This document shows, in pieces, positions 9,621 to 18,280 of a stretch of DNA of 33,683 nt. The notes below the pieces were generated by a model. It was not told the origin of the DNA. It ran no database searches and saw nothing but the letters and a program-made list of their open reading frames with translations. The stretch is taken from NCBI GenBank assembly GCA_028749215.1, contig JAQUOA010000004.1, positions 1 through 33,683 of the forward strand. The letters run 5' to 3'. The DNA is from Bacteroidota bacterium. Its GTDB lineage: Bacteria > Bacteroidota > Ignavibacteria > UBA10030 > UBA8401. The translations under genes were made by a program, and so were the position numbers. How positions within the stretch are numbered: position 1 is the stretch's first letter; each line of letters opens with the position of its first letter.

Positions 9621-10043
9621 CTACTGTAGATGAATTGGTTGTTGCATCATTGAATAAGAGAATGCACCTAACGCCTGTTGATTAATGCTCGAGAATGCAG
9701 AAGGCGAAGTTGAAGCATCCAGTGAGAAAAAAATAAGAATGCTTATCATAAATGCAAATATTACAGAGAGAATTGCAGTAGGAATGCTAACAAAATTATT
9801 TTTGAATAGAACCGATACTTTCTTCTCCTCCATTCCCAGCACAGCAAATTTTTGATCAAGAGATTCCGGCACAGGAACATATTCTAACTTCTTCACACTG
9901 TCGTGTATCGATTTTGTATGAACAAAAAATGTTCTGCACTCGCCGCAGTCGGCTAAATGCCGGAAGAGCGGCTGGAGCAATTCTTGCGGAAGTTCGTTAT
10001 CCAAAAATTGGCTTATATATTCTTTGCTTGTTTGGCAATCCAT
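9621..10043 (-). CDS. Putative anti-sigma factor (zinc-finger HC2/ZAS type, one TM helix)
   Basis: 140 aa; HLADCGECRTFF = H-x3-C-x2-C motif; single TM segment PTAILSVIFAFMISILIFFSL; directly follows the ECF sigma gene. Confidence 0.85.
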   Translation of the reverse strand: MDCQTSKEYISQFLDNELPQELLQPLFRHLADCGECRTFFVHTKSIHDSVKKLEYVPVPESLDQKFAVLGMEEKKVSVLFKNNFVSIPTAILSVIFAFMISILIFFSLDASTSPSAFSSINQQALGAFSYSMMQQPIHLQ

Positions 10044-10055
10044 ATTCTTTCCTCC

Positions 10056-10604
10056 TCACATATACGGCGCAAGCATTTCGTTCAATGCCGCACGCGATTT
10101 GAATAATTTTGATTTCACAGCACTGACCGATGATTCCGTCACTTGAGCAATCTCTTCATACGTTAATCCTTCGATTTCCCGAAGCATATATGCCTCTCGA
10201 TATGCGGGTTTTAATCGTCGTATCGCTTCGGCAAGTTTGTCGTGTATTTCTGATTGAATGGTAATACTTAATGGTGTTGATTGATCAAAAATAGTATTCT
10301 CATCATCATATTTTTCCATCGAAATAATTTTTCCCCTTCTCACGACCATCAGAACTTCATTCCTCGCAACTGAAAACAGCCACGATTTGAAAGCCATTCC
10401 CTTTTCAAGAGATTGAATCTTTGTCATCATCTTCAGAAATGTTTCTTGTGTTGCATCTTTTGCTGACTCGGAATCTGCCAGCATTCTCAAACAAAATGAG
10501 TAGATCGCATTTTTATATCGTGAATATAGAAGTGATCCGCCATTGAGATGGCCGTTGCGAAATTGTGAGACTAATTCTTCGTCTGAAAGCGAGGTTGTAT
10601 TCAC
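10056..10604 (-). CDS. ECF-type RNA polymerase sigma factor
   Basis: 182 aa; sigma2 region DATQETFLKMMTKIQSLEKGMAFKSWLFSVARNEVL and sigma4 region LKPAYREAYMLREIEGLTYEEIAQVTESSVSAVKSKLFKSRAAL. Confidence 0.95.
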   Translation of the reverse strand: MNTTSLSDEELVSQFRNGHLNGGSLLYSRYKNAIYSFCLRMLADSESAKDATQETFLKMMTKIQSLEKGMAFKSWLFSVARNEVLMVVRRGKIISMEKYDDENTIFDQSTPLSITIQSEIHDKLAEAIRRLKPAYREAYMLREIEGLTYEEIAQVTESSVSAVKSKLFKSRAALNEMLAPYM

Positions 10605-10666
10605 CGTTTCCGATTGTGTTGTGCAATTGTGGAATTAAGATGCATAAGAATGAAGAAAGTTGCCAA

Positions 10667-10695
10667 TTGCATCTTCCGCGCATTCTCTCTATATT
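10667..10695 (+). promoter_or_regulatory. Sigma70-like promoter for the CsgG-family gene
   Basis: TTGCAT (10667-10672), 17-nt spacer, TATATT (10690-10695). Confidence 0.55.
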
Positions 10696-10742
10696 TTCGC
10701 AGTTTTATCAACCTTCCCCATCAAAATATTTTTGGAGCTACT

Positions 10743-11627
10743 ATGAAACGTATTGTTGTACTTCTTGCGCTTGCTCTTCTCTTTTCGCAGTCGGATGCGC
10801 AATTAAAAAAACGAATCGCCGTCGGTGTGTTTGAAGACCGCAGCGGATCAGGATACAATCATCTTGGCAGCGGTGTGGCGGATATGTTGACCACGGCATT
10901 GTTCAAGACAGGAAAATTTTTGGTTGTTGAACGCGGGGAATTAGACCGCATCTTAAGCGAACAAAAATTAGGTGAAAGCGGATTGGTGACACCCGAATCG
11001 GCGCCAAAGGTAGGAAAACTTCTCGGCGCAGAGTTGTTCGTCATCGGCAGCGTCACTGAATGCGGGACGAAGGAAAATAATATCGGCGGCAATATCCCGC
11101 TCTTCGGCGGAAGCGTCACCAAGAAAACTGCGCGCACGGTTGTGGATGTTCGTTTGGTGAACACTACCACCGGCGAAATCGTTGCGGCGGAAAAGAAAGA
11201 AGGAAGCGAATCGACCACCGGCGTTGCGGTACGGTACGAACGAATTGATTTTAACAATACCAGCAGCTGGAACGACACTGATATCGGCAAAGCAACGCGC
11301 GAAGCTATTGAAGGAGTGATTGAATTGATCTCCGATAACCTGGCAAAAATTCCATGGAGCGGAAAAATTTTGAAAGTAAACAGCGACGGCACATTGCTCA
11401 TGAAACCGGGCTCCGAAGGGAATGTGAAAATCGGCGACGAATTCGACATCTTCCGCCAGGGCGAAGATATTAAAGATCCTGATACAGGACAATCGCTCGG
11501 TGCCGAAGAAACAAAGATCGGCCATGTGAAGGTGACCGATGACGCGTTGAAAGGAAAAGCCGCGAAAGCAAAGATCGTTGAAGGAAAAGATATCCAGGCA
11601 AACGATATTATTCGTGAAGCGAAATAG
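10743..11627 (+). CDS. CsgG/curli-assembly family protein (exported)
   Basis: Signal peptide MKRIVVLLALALLFSQSDAQ; KKRIAVGVFEDRSG..GVADMLTTALFKTGKFLVVERGELDRILSEQKLGESG..AELFVIGSVTE is the CsgG pattern. ORF opens at 10614; ATG at 10743 has a GGAG SD. Confidence 0.85.
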   Translation: MKRIVVLLALALLFSQSDAQLKKRIAVGVFEDRSGSGYNHLGSGVADMLTTALFKTGKFLVVERGELDRILSEQKLGESGLVTPESAPKVGKLLGAELFVIGSVTECGTKENNIGGNIPLFGGSVTKKTARTVVDVRLVNTTTGEIVAAEKKEGSESTTGVAVRYERIDFNNTSSWNDTDIGKATREAIEGVIELISDNLAKIPWSGKILKVNSDGTLLMKPGSEGNVKIGDEFDIFRQGEDIKDPDTGQSLGAEETKIGHVKVTDDALKGKAAKAKIVEGKDIQANDIIREAK

Positions 11628-11650
11628 TATCAGTAAAAGATAATTTCCAA

Positions 11651-11688
11651 AAAAAAGACGGTGGTAAGCGTTGCCATCGTCTTTTTTT
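11651..11688 (+). terminator. Intrinsic terminator after the CsgG-family gene
   Basis: AAAAAAGACGGTGG-TAAGCGTTG-CCATCGTCTTTTTTT. Confidence 0.85.
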
Positions 11689-11704
11689 ATTCCCATTTTA
11701 CTTC

Positions 11705-12631
11705 ATGTCACAAGAAATAATCCTCCGCACAGAAAATCTCGGCAAGCATTTCAAAAACCGATGGGCAGCGCAAGATATTAATCTTGAAGTCCGCCGCGGC
11801 GATGTCTTTGGATTTTTAGGGCCAAACGGCGCCGGAAAAAGTACTACCATCCGCATGATCCTGTCGCTCATCAAACCGACCACCGGTGTGGTGGAATTAT
11901 TCGGGCATCGTTTGAACGCATCGCGCGAACGTGCATTGCAAAATGTTGCCGGCATCGTGGAGAAACCCGATTTCTACCTCTACCTTTCGGCGTACCGCAA
12001 CATGCAGATCGCCGGATCGCTCACACTCGGCCGTACACCGGATGATAAAAAAATTATGGGAACCCTTGAACTCGTGGGTCTTGCTGAACGCGCACGGGAT
12101 AGGGTAAAAACATATTCGCACGGAATGAAGCAGCGCCTCGGCATTGCTCAGGCATTGCTATGCGATCCGCAATTGATCATGCTCGATGAACCGACCAACG
12201 GGCTCGATCCGCAGGGAATGAAAGAAGTGCGCGAGCTCATTGTCCGGTTGTCCGGCGAACGAGGCATTACCGTGTTCCTCTCATCTCACTTGTTGAATGA
12301 AGTTGAACAAGTCGCGACGCGCATGGCAATCATCAACAAAGGAACGATGGTTGTGCAGGGAAACGTTGAAGAACTTTTGCAGGCCACTGCCAACAAGATA
12401 TTATTGAACGCAGAACCGAAGAAAAAGGCATTGACGTTGTTGGAAAAAATGAAACATGTTACGGTACCTGCGCTAAGTGATGAAGGAATTATTGCGACCA
12501 TTGAACCAAAAAATATTCCCGCGGTAGTTGCGGCGTTAGTGGAAGCAAAATGCAAAGTATTTTCCGTCCAGCCAAAACATTCGTTGGAAGAATATTTCTT
12601 GAGCGTCACACAAAATGGAACAGATGTTTGA
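11705..12631 (+). CDS. ABC transporter ATP-binding protein
   Basis: 308 aa; Walker A GPNGAGKST, signature YSHGMKQRLGIAQALL, Walker B LIMLDEPTNGLDPQG. Confidence 0.95.
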   Translation: MSQEIILRTENLGKHFKNRWAAQDINLEVRRGDVFGFLGPNGAGKSTTIRMILSLIKPTTGVVELFGHRLNASRERALQNVAGIVEKPDFYLYLSAYRNMQIAGSLTLGRTPDDKKIMGTLELVGLAERARDRVKTYSHGMKQRLGIAQALLCDPQLIMLDEPTNGLDPQGMKEVRELIVRLSGERGITVFLSSHLLNEVEQVATRMAIINKGTMVVQGNVEELLQATANKILLNAEPKKKALTLLEKMKHVTVPALSDEGIIATIEPKNIPAVVAALVEAKCKVFSVQPKHSLEEYFLSVTQNGTDV

Positions 12632-12657
12632 ATGCAGATGTCTTTAAGAGCAGGAAA

Positions 12658-12754
12658 ACGTCATGCCGAACTTTGCGCCAAAGGCGCATCCGCCTCTGGT
12701 GGAGTTTCGGCATCTTACGATTGGTGAAGATGCTGACATTCGTCAGCATGACGT
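12658..12754. repeat. 97-bp multi-hairpin palindromic intergenic element
   Basis: Terminal inverted repeat ACGTCATGC (12658-12666)/GCATGACGT (12746-12754); internal hairpins TGCGCC-AAA-GGCGCA and GCTGAC-ATTC-GTCAGC. Confidence 0.75.
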
Positions 12755-12775
12755 GACCTTGGAATTCAAAATAAA

Positions 12776-14614
12776 GTGTTTAAAGGATTGGTATTGAGAA
12801 ACTATTTCATCGTATTTGCTTTTGCGGTTTTCAATCAGTTCACCGTTGCTGAAGATACGCTGCATTTTAAAATTCCTGAAGTTGTGGTTGTTTCATCAAG
12901 GCTTGCACTCTCTCAGTTTGATATGAATCGTTCGGTCACGGTGATAGATTCCACCCTCCTGCGCACAGCATCACCGCTTTCGGTGGATGAAGCATTGCGC
13001 ATGTTTACCACAACAGAACTCCGCCGCCGAGGTGCGATGGGAATTCAAACAGATATTGGTATTCGAGGCTCTGCGTTCAGTCAGCAGCTTGTACTTTTCA
13101 ACGGAATACGGGTGAACGATCCTCAAACGGCACACCATAATTTCGACCTTCCCGTGTCAATGAATTCCATCAAGCACATTGAAATTGTCCGCGGAACAAA
13201 TTCCGCTCAATATGGACCTGATGCATTGGGGGGCGTGATCAATATTGTCACAAATACAAACGCACCAATGCTTTCCGCAGAAGTATCGGGAGGGCAATAC
13301 GGTTTCTTTGAAGGAACGACAGCATACGGTACACAAACGGAAAAATTCCAATCACTCAATAGTGTTAATTATAAACGCTCCGACGGATTTCACTACGACA
13401 CGGAATTTGAAACCCTTTCACTCTCCTCGCAAAACGGTTTCGATGCATCGTGGGGAAAGCTGCACTTCTTCAGCGGATACACAAAAAAAGATTTTGGCGC
13501 GTTCGATTTTTATTCGCCCGGATTGAATATTCCTTCTCATGAAAAGACGCAGACACTCTTCAACAGCGCCCGCACTGATTTCAGTTTGACAAGTTGGGAT
13601 ATGTCGGCACAAATTTCGCACCGAAATCATTTCGATGATTTTATTTATGATATTCGTAATCCCTCCCTTTCTCACAACCGACACAATACCAATCAATATG
13701 TGGCAGAATTTACAGGTATGCGTGCCTTGAACCCGGAATTTACGCTCTCCAATTCAATCGAACTGACACACGACAATATCAACAGCACGAAGCTGGGTAT
13801 TCATCAACGAGAGTTTGCCGCCCTTTCTTCTGTAATGCGGTGGACACCGGAAGAACAAATCAGCATCGATGGCGGGTTAAGGGTCGACGCACATTCGGAT
13901 TACGGAATTAATCTTCATCCAATTCTCAGTATCGGATATTTGATTTCCGAATCGTCAAAAATTTATGGCTCGGCCGGCACTTCTTTCCGTGCGCCAAGCT
14001 ATACTGAACTTTACTACAGTGATCCTTCGACCATCGGCAACAGTAATTTGAAACCTGAGCGGGGCGTTTCATTTGAAATCGGATATCACTCACAAATTCA
14101 ATCCTCTCTTTCACTTCAAGCATCAGATTTTTACCGCCAACAAAATGATTTAATAGATTATGTCCAATATGCCGGATCGACAAAATATGCCGCACAGAAT
14201 CTAAGCGAATCTACGACACAGGGAATGGAATTGCAGATGTTTTGGAGAAATGATACTCATAATCTTGAAGATTTGAAAAATGTTTTCTTTGGCTATACGT
14301 ACATCGATTCCAAGCTGGATATTAAAGATGCTCTTCGGACGCGATACAGTTTTACTCATCCGAAGCATCAGGTCAACGGATCAATCACTGCTGAACTACC
14401 GTTTGAAATTATGGCAACGTTCACCGGCGCATATCACTATCGTATCAATCTTCCGGCAACATCGATCTTTGATCTCACGATACTGAAAACGATCTCATCG
14501 TTTGATGTTATACTTACAGCGACAAATATTTTTAATAAAACGTATGAAGAAATTCCCGGAATCCTGCTGCCCGGCCGATGGATAATCGGCAAAATTCGAT
14601 GGAATCTATTGTAG
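12776..14614 (+). CDS. TonB-dependent outer-membrane receptor (BtuB/FepA-like)
   Basis: 612 aa; plug domain DIGIRGSAFSQQLVLFNGIRVNDPQTAHHNFDLPVSMNSIKHIEIVRGTNSAQYGPDALGGVINIVT; C-terminal beta-barrel SSFDVILTATNIFNKTYEE. Start uncertain: GTG at 12776, or TTG near 12794 after AAAGGA. Confidence 0.9.
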   Translation: MFKGLVLRNYFIVFAFAVFNQFTVAEDTLHFKIPEVVVVSSRLALSQFDMNRSVTVIDSTLLRTASPLSVDEALRMFTTTELRRRGAMGIQTDIGIRGSAFSQQLVLFNGIRVNDPQTAHHNFDLPVSMNSIKHIEIVRGTNSAQYGPDALGGVINIVTNTNAPMLSAEVSGGQYGFFEGTTAYGTQTEKFQSLNSVNYKRSDGFHYDTEFETLSLSSQNGFDASWGKLHFFSGYTKKDFGAFDFYSPGLNIPSHEKTQTLFNSARTDFSLTSWDMSAQISHRNHFDDFIYDIRNPSLSHNRHNTNQYVAEFTGMRALNPEFTLSNSIELTHDNINSTKLGIHQREFAALSSVMRWTPEEQISIDGGLRVDAHSDYGINLHPILSIGYLISESSKIYGSAGTSFRAPSYTELYYSDPSTIGNSNLKPERGVSFEIGYHSQIQSSLSLQASDFYRQQNDLIDYVQYAGSTKYAAQNLSESTTQGMELQMFWRNDTHNLEDLKNVFFGYTYIDSKLDIKDALRTRYSFTHPKHQVNGSITAELPFEIMATFTGAYHYRINLPATSIFDLTILKTISSFDVILTATNIFNKTYEEIPGILLPGRWIIGKIRWNLL

Positions 14615-14626
14615 AAATTTGGAAAG

Positions 14627-14666
14627 TCATCCGATGAGTCACTAGTAAACAATCTCATCGGATAAC
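14627..14666. repeat. Intergenic inverted repeat (hairpin without T-tract)
   Basis: ATCCGATGAG (14629-14638)/CTCATCGGAT (14654-14663), 15-nt loop. Confidence 0.6.
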
Positions 14667-14681
14667 TGAATAATTAAAATT

Positions 14682-15521
14682 ATGTTTAATCTTATTCGAC
14701 TCGAATTATTTAAAACCTACTCCAAGTGGCGCACGTACATCGGCTTCATTGCTGTCGCCGTGCTCATTCCCGTCATCATGTGGATTATGTGGATTGAAGG
14801 AGGAAAATTTATTCAGCATCAGCTCAGGTCGCTGCAAACAGATTTTTTTATCACCGGAAATTTATTTAACGGCTGGGTGATTGCGCAATTGATCATGAAC
14901 GGATTGTGGGTTCACGTTCCTGCATTGATTGCACTTGTGGCAGGCGATCAACTTTCCGGCGAAGCAACGTCTGGAACATTTCGGCTGATTCTCATACGGC
15001 CTGTGTCGCGCGCCCGAATTCTCAATGCAAAATATTTTGCGACGCTTCTCTACACAGCATCACTTGTCCTATCAATTGCGGCTCTCTCCGTCGGGTTAGG
15101 ATTGTGGATCTTCGGTTCCGGCGACCTTATCGCCTTTGATAAAGACGGCATTACCATTCTTCCGGAAAATGGTTTAATCATCAGATTTTTATTTGCGTAT
15201 GCATTGGCTATGTGGTCAATGTTTGTGGTTGCCTCGCTGGCATTTTTTATTTCATCATTCGTTGAAAATGCCATCGGCCCGATCATCACCACCATGACAG
15301 TCATCGTCATCTTTTTGATCATCACCAATTTGCCTGTCGAATCGGTGGAAAGCATTAAGCCGTGGCTCTTCACCACACACATGAATGTGTGGCAGCAGGC
15401 ATTTCGCGATCCGTACGACTGGGAAAAAATTCGCACTTCGTGTCTAGCCTTGGGTGCATACAGTGCTTTCTTCTGGGCTGTAACGTTATTTCTTTTCCGA
15501 AGAAAAGATATACTATCATAA
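14682..15521 (+). CDS. ABC-2 type transporter permease
   Basis: 279 aa; six-TM-like profile, GDQLSGEATSGTFRLILIRPVSRARILNAKYFATLLY typical of ABC-2 permeases. Confidence 0.88.
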   Translation: MFNLIRLELFKTYSKWRTYIGFIAVAVLIPVIMWIMWIEGGKFIQHQLRSLQTDFFITGNLFNGWVIAQLIMNGLWVHVPALIALVAGDQLSGEATSGTFRLILIRPVSRARILNAKYFATLLYTASLVLSIAALSVGLGLWIFGSGDLIAFDKDGITILPENGLIIRFLFAYALAMWSMFVVASLAFFISSFVENAIGPIITTMTVIVIFLIITNLPVESVESIKPWLFTTHMNVWQQAFRDPYDWEKIRTSCLALGAYSAFFWAVTLFLFRRKDILS

Positions 15522-15550
15522 ATGGATGATGTTACACAAAGTTGAATTTT

Positions 15551-15668
15551 GTCATTCCAGCATAAGTCAACAAAGTGATGCCCTTGGCACTGGAATTATA
15601 GTTTAGAATTATTTCGTAAGTGGATGCCAGTCCCGAGGGGATTCCTTTGGAACGTTTGCTGGCATGAC
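15551..15668. repeat. 118-bp intergenic element with imperfect terminal inverted repeats
   Basis: GTCATTCCAGCA (15551-15562) vs TGCTGGCATGAC (15657-15668): 11 of 12 complementary. Confidence 0.65.
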
Positions 15669-15713
15669 ACTATCCATAAATGGTTTTCATCTGCTCACTA
15701 ACTGAGGAGTGAT

Positions 15714-16976
15714 ATGGCTTTTACCGATAAACTGAAAGAACTGCGCGCGGGATTCCTTCCAACATTTTGGACTGCAAATGTTATCGAGCTTTTCGAACGA
15801 TTTGCATTTTATGCCTCCAAGGCAGTACTCACGGTATATTTAGCAACAAAAGCAGGGTTCGGTGTGCAAACAGCTGGAACAATGGCGGGAACATTCTCGC
15901 TCTTTCTTTGGTCATTTCCAATTATAGCAGGCGTGTTTGTTGACCGATACGGATTTAAAAAAACGCTGGCTGCCTGTTTTGCATTTTTTACCATCGGATA
16001 TTTTCTCATCGGACTAGCAGGATTAGAATACGGTCAAGCCATAACAGCGGCAATTGGCAGAACAACGTATATGTACATTGTTCTTATTCTCACAGCCATC
16101 GGAGGTTCACTAATTAAACCTTGCATAGTGGGAACCGTTGCAAAAACCTCAAAACCTGAGATTCAATCTCTTGGATATTCGATCTATTATACATTGGTAA
16201 ATTTTGGAGGTGCGATTGGGCCGATACTTGCACTACAAGTTCGTGAAGGTTTGGGAATTGAATATGTACTGATCATGTCGTCATTCACATCGCTTTTATT
16301 ATTTGTCGGAACATTGTTTTTCTACAAAGAACCTCCCAAAGCCGAAGATGAAAAACCGCAATCATCACTCAGCAAAGTGTTCCGCGATATGCTGACCGTT
16401 TTTACAAATGGAAAGTTCATTCTCTTTCTTGTGATCTTCTCCGGCTTTTGGATCATGTTCTGGCAAATATTCTATTCGTTTCCATTCTACATTACTGAAG
16501 TATTGAAGTTTCCCCGATTCGAAATTCTCGAAACGGTTGATGCATGGTCAATCATATTACTCAGTGTCCCTCTCACTGCACTGGCGAAGAGATTGAGCCC
16601 TATCACTGCGATGACCCTTGGATTTTTAATTGCCAGTTCGTCGTGGTTGTTAATGGCCGCCGCACCTACTGTCACCGTTGCAATTTTCGCTATGGCATTA
16701 TTTGCTGTTGGTGAAGCATTACAGGCTCCGCGATTCTATGAATATGTTGCTTCACTTGCGCCGAAAGAACAAGTCGGAACGTACATGGGGTTTGCATTTC
16801 TTCCAATTGCTATCGGCTCGTTTGTTGCGGGCGTTTTGTCCGGATGGCTTGTCGAAACATATCTGCGACAGAGCATGAATCCAAACATGATGTGGTTTAC
16901 GTTATCAGGAATCGGATTTGGATCAACTGTTTTGATGTTGTTATATAATGTATTTATTGTGAAGCGAAAGGCATAG
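15714..16976 (+). CDS. MFS transporter (POT-like)
   Basis: 420 aa, about 12 hydrophobic segments, NVIELFERFAFYASKAVLTVYL and IAGVFVDRYGFKKTLAACF motif A-like region. Confidence 0.85.
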   Translation: MAFTDKLKELRAGFLPTFWTANVIELFERFAFYASKAVLTVYLATKAGFGVQTAGTMAGTFSLFLWSFPIIAGVFVDRYGFKKTLAACFAFFTIGYFLIGLAGLEYGQAITAAIGRTTYMYIVLILTAIGGSLIKPCIVGTVAKTSKPEIQSLGYSIYYTLVNFGGAIGPILALQVREGLGIEYVLIMSSFTSLLLFVGTLFFYKEPPKAEDEKPQSSLSKVFRDMLTVFTNGKFILFLVIFSGFWIMFWQIFYSFPFYITEVLKFPRFEILETVDAWSIILLSVPLTALAKRLSPITAMTLGFLIASSSWLLMAAAPTVTVAIFAMALFAVGEALQAPRFYEYVASLAPKEQVGTYMGFAFLPIAIGSFVAGVLSGWLVETYLRQSMNPNMMWFTLSGIGFGSTVLMLLYNVFIVKRKA

Positions 16977-16978
16977 GT

Positions 16979-17677
16979 ATGGCAACAATTCGGAGAATTA
17001 TACTTTTTATTTTCATTGCATCAACGGCACTTATTGCGCAGCAGTTCACTGCAGAAAAAATTCTGCAAAATGTAAAAATGAATTTCGATCGCGTTCAGGA
17101 TTACTCTGCACAGTTAACAGCAAAAGTTGATATGGAACGATTACGCGTTCCCGAAATGAAAGTGAAAATATATTTCAAACAGCCGAATAAATTCAAAACC
17201 GAATCGAAAAATACATCATTCCTCCCCCGCAATATTTTTGATCTGAATCCGGGCGATTTGTTGACAAAATTTGATGCAATACTGATGGGGAAAGAAAACG
17301 ACAGCGAAAAGGTCTACTACAAAATTCGTCTCATTAGCAAGCCGGAAAAAGGAAAACCGCCGCACGAAAGTTTTATCTGGATTGATGCACAGCGCTGGAC
17401 CATCGACCGCTTCGAGGCCTATCCGCAAGAAGGGAGAAAAATACAGGTGCTTATCGATCAGACTTTGATTGACGGAAAATATTTTCTCCCCGTAAAAATC
17501 TTTGCCTCATTTGATTTTGACCAGAATACCGATTCACTCTCCGAGCGAATCTACAATCAGAGTCGTATGCCCCGCAAAGGAAGCGTAGAGTTGAGGTATT
17601 CCGATTATCAAGTAAATACGGGGTTGAGCGATGAGATATTTGAGAAAAAAGAAAAGAGAGAGTCCGAGAAGAAATAA
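16979..17677 (+). CDS. Outer-membrane lipoprotein-sorting (LolA-like) protein
   Basis: 232 aa; signal peptide, EKILQNVKMNFDRVQDYSAQLTAKVDMERLRVPEMKVKIYFKQPNKFKTE resembles LolA/LolB-like folds; 2-nt gap from the MFS stop. Confidence 0.7.
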   Translation: MATIRRIILFIFIASTALIAQQFTAEKILQNVKMNFDRVQDYSAQLTAKVDMERLRVPEMKVKIYFKQPNKFKTESKNTSFLPRNIFDLNPGDLLTKFDAILMGKENDSEKVYYKIRLISKPEKGKPPHESFIWIDAQRWTIDRFEAYPQEGRKIQVLIDQTLIDGKYFLPVKIFASFDFDQNTDSLSERIYNQSRMPRKGSVELRYSDYQVNTGLSDEIFEKKEKRESEKK

Positions 17678-17700
17678 AGAGATTGGAATTTACCTAAAAT

Positions 17701-17730
17701 AAAAATGCCGCTTGCATGAGCGGCATTTTT
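17701..17730. terminator. Bidirectional intrinsic terminator
   Basis: AAAAATGCCGCT-TGCATG-AGCGGCATTTTT, 12-bp perfect stem between convergent genes. Confidence 0.9.
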
Positions 17731-17785
17731 ATTAATTTTTATTCTATTACATCAACTTACGAATTTCGAAAACAAAAGATTACTT

Positions 17786-18010
17786 TCACGCAGCAGTTTG
17801 CTTAATTTGAAGAAATTTTCTAAGTGCTGAATTCACCGCTTCAGAAGTCGGAAAACTTTTTTTCAGCTCCGGGTCTATTGCTACAAGGTTTGCACCGTTT
17901 TTCAATTTTTTAAAATATTTATTGCCGACCCGTTTTGCCTTACTAAAATCATATTCAGGCAACATTTCGTCTAGATGTGAATGTTTCTTTTTATGAACCG
18001 CTTTCTTCAT
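17786..18010 (-). CDS. BrnA-like (ribbon-helix-helix) antitoxin candidate
   Basis: Overlaps the BrnT ORF; YDFSKAKRVGNKYFKKLKNGANLVAIDPELKKSFPTSEAVNSALRKFL typical of BrnT-linked antitoxins. ORF opens at 18046; MKKAVHKKKHSH at 18010 is the likelier start. Confidence 0.75.
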   Translation of the reverse strand: MKKAVHKKKHSHLDEMLPEYDFSKAKRVGNKYFKKLKNGANLVAIDPELKKSFPTSEAVNSALRKFLQIKQTAA

Positions 18011-18275
18011 AAGATTTTCTCTCTTTCTTCGATGCACTTCTTGCACTAATAATGCGGATGTTCTCTTCTCTCACAGTAAATATAGCAACCAGTAAACGAT
18101 TTGCAACCGAATGCCCTAAAATAATCCATCGGGACTCAGATCGAGAATGCTTTTTGTCCACCATTTCCAAAGCAGAAGTATCGTAAAACACCGTTGCTAC
18201 TTCCTCAAAGCTTACACCATGTTTTCTAAAATTAGTTTCAGCCTTATTCGCATCCCACTCAAAAGTATAGCCCAT
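17991..18275 (-). CDS. brnT: BrnT-family toxin
   Basis: 94 aa; FEWDANKAETNFRKHGVSFEEVATVFYD..SESRWIILGHSVANRLLVAIFTVREENIRIISARSASKKERKSYEE matches the BrnT/DUF497 pattern. Confidence 0.9.
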   Translation of the reverse strand: MGYTFEWDANKAETNFRKHGVSFEEVATVFYDTSALEMVDKKHSRSESRWIILGHSVANRLLVAIFTVREENIRIISARSASKKERKSYEESGS

Positions 18276-18280
18276 ACTTT

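Noticed and set aside
12632-12775. Possible cobalamin riboswitch before the BtuB-like TonB receptor
   Set aside because: The gap is mostly the 97-bp palindromic element; no B12-box-like conserved sequence found.
15582-15600. Sigma54-like TGGCAC-N5-TTAT
   Set aside because: The -12 GC element is missing and the match lies inside a repeat element.
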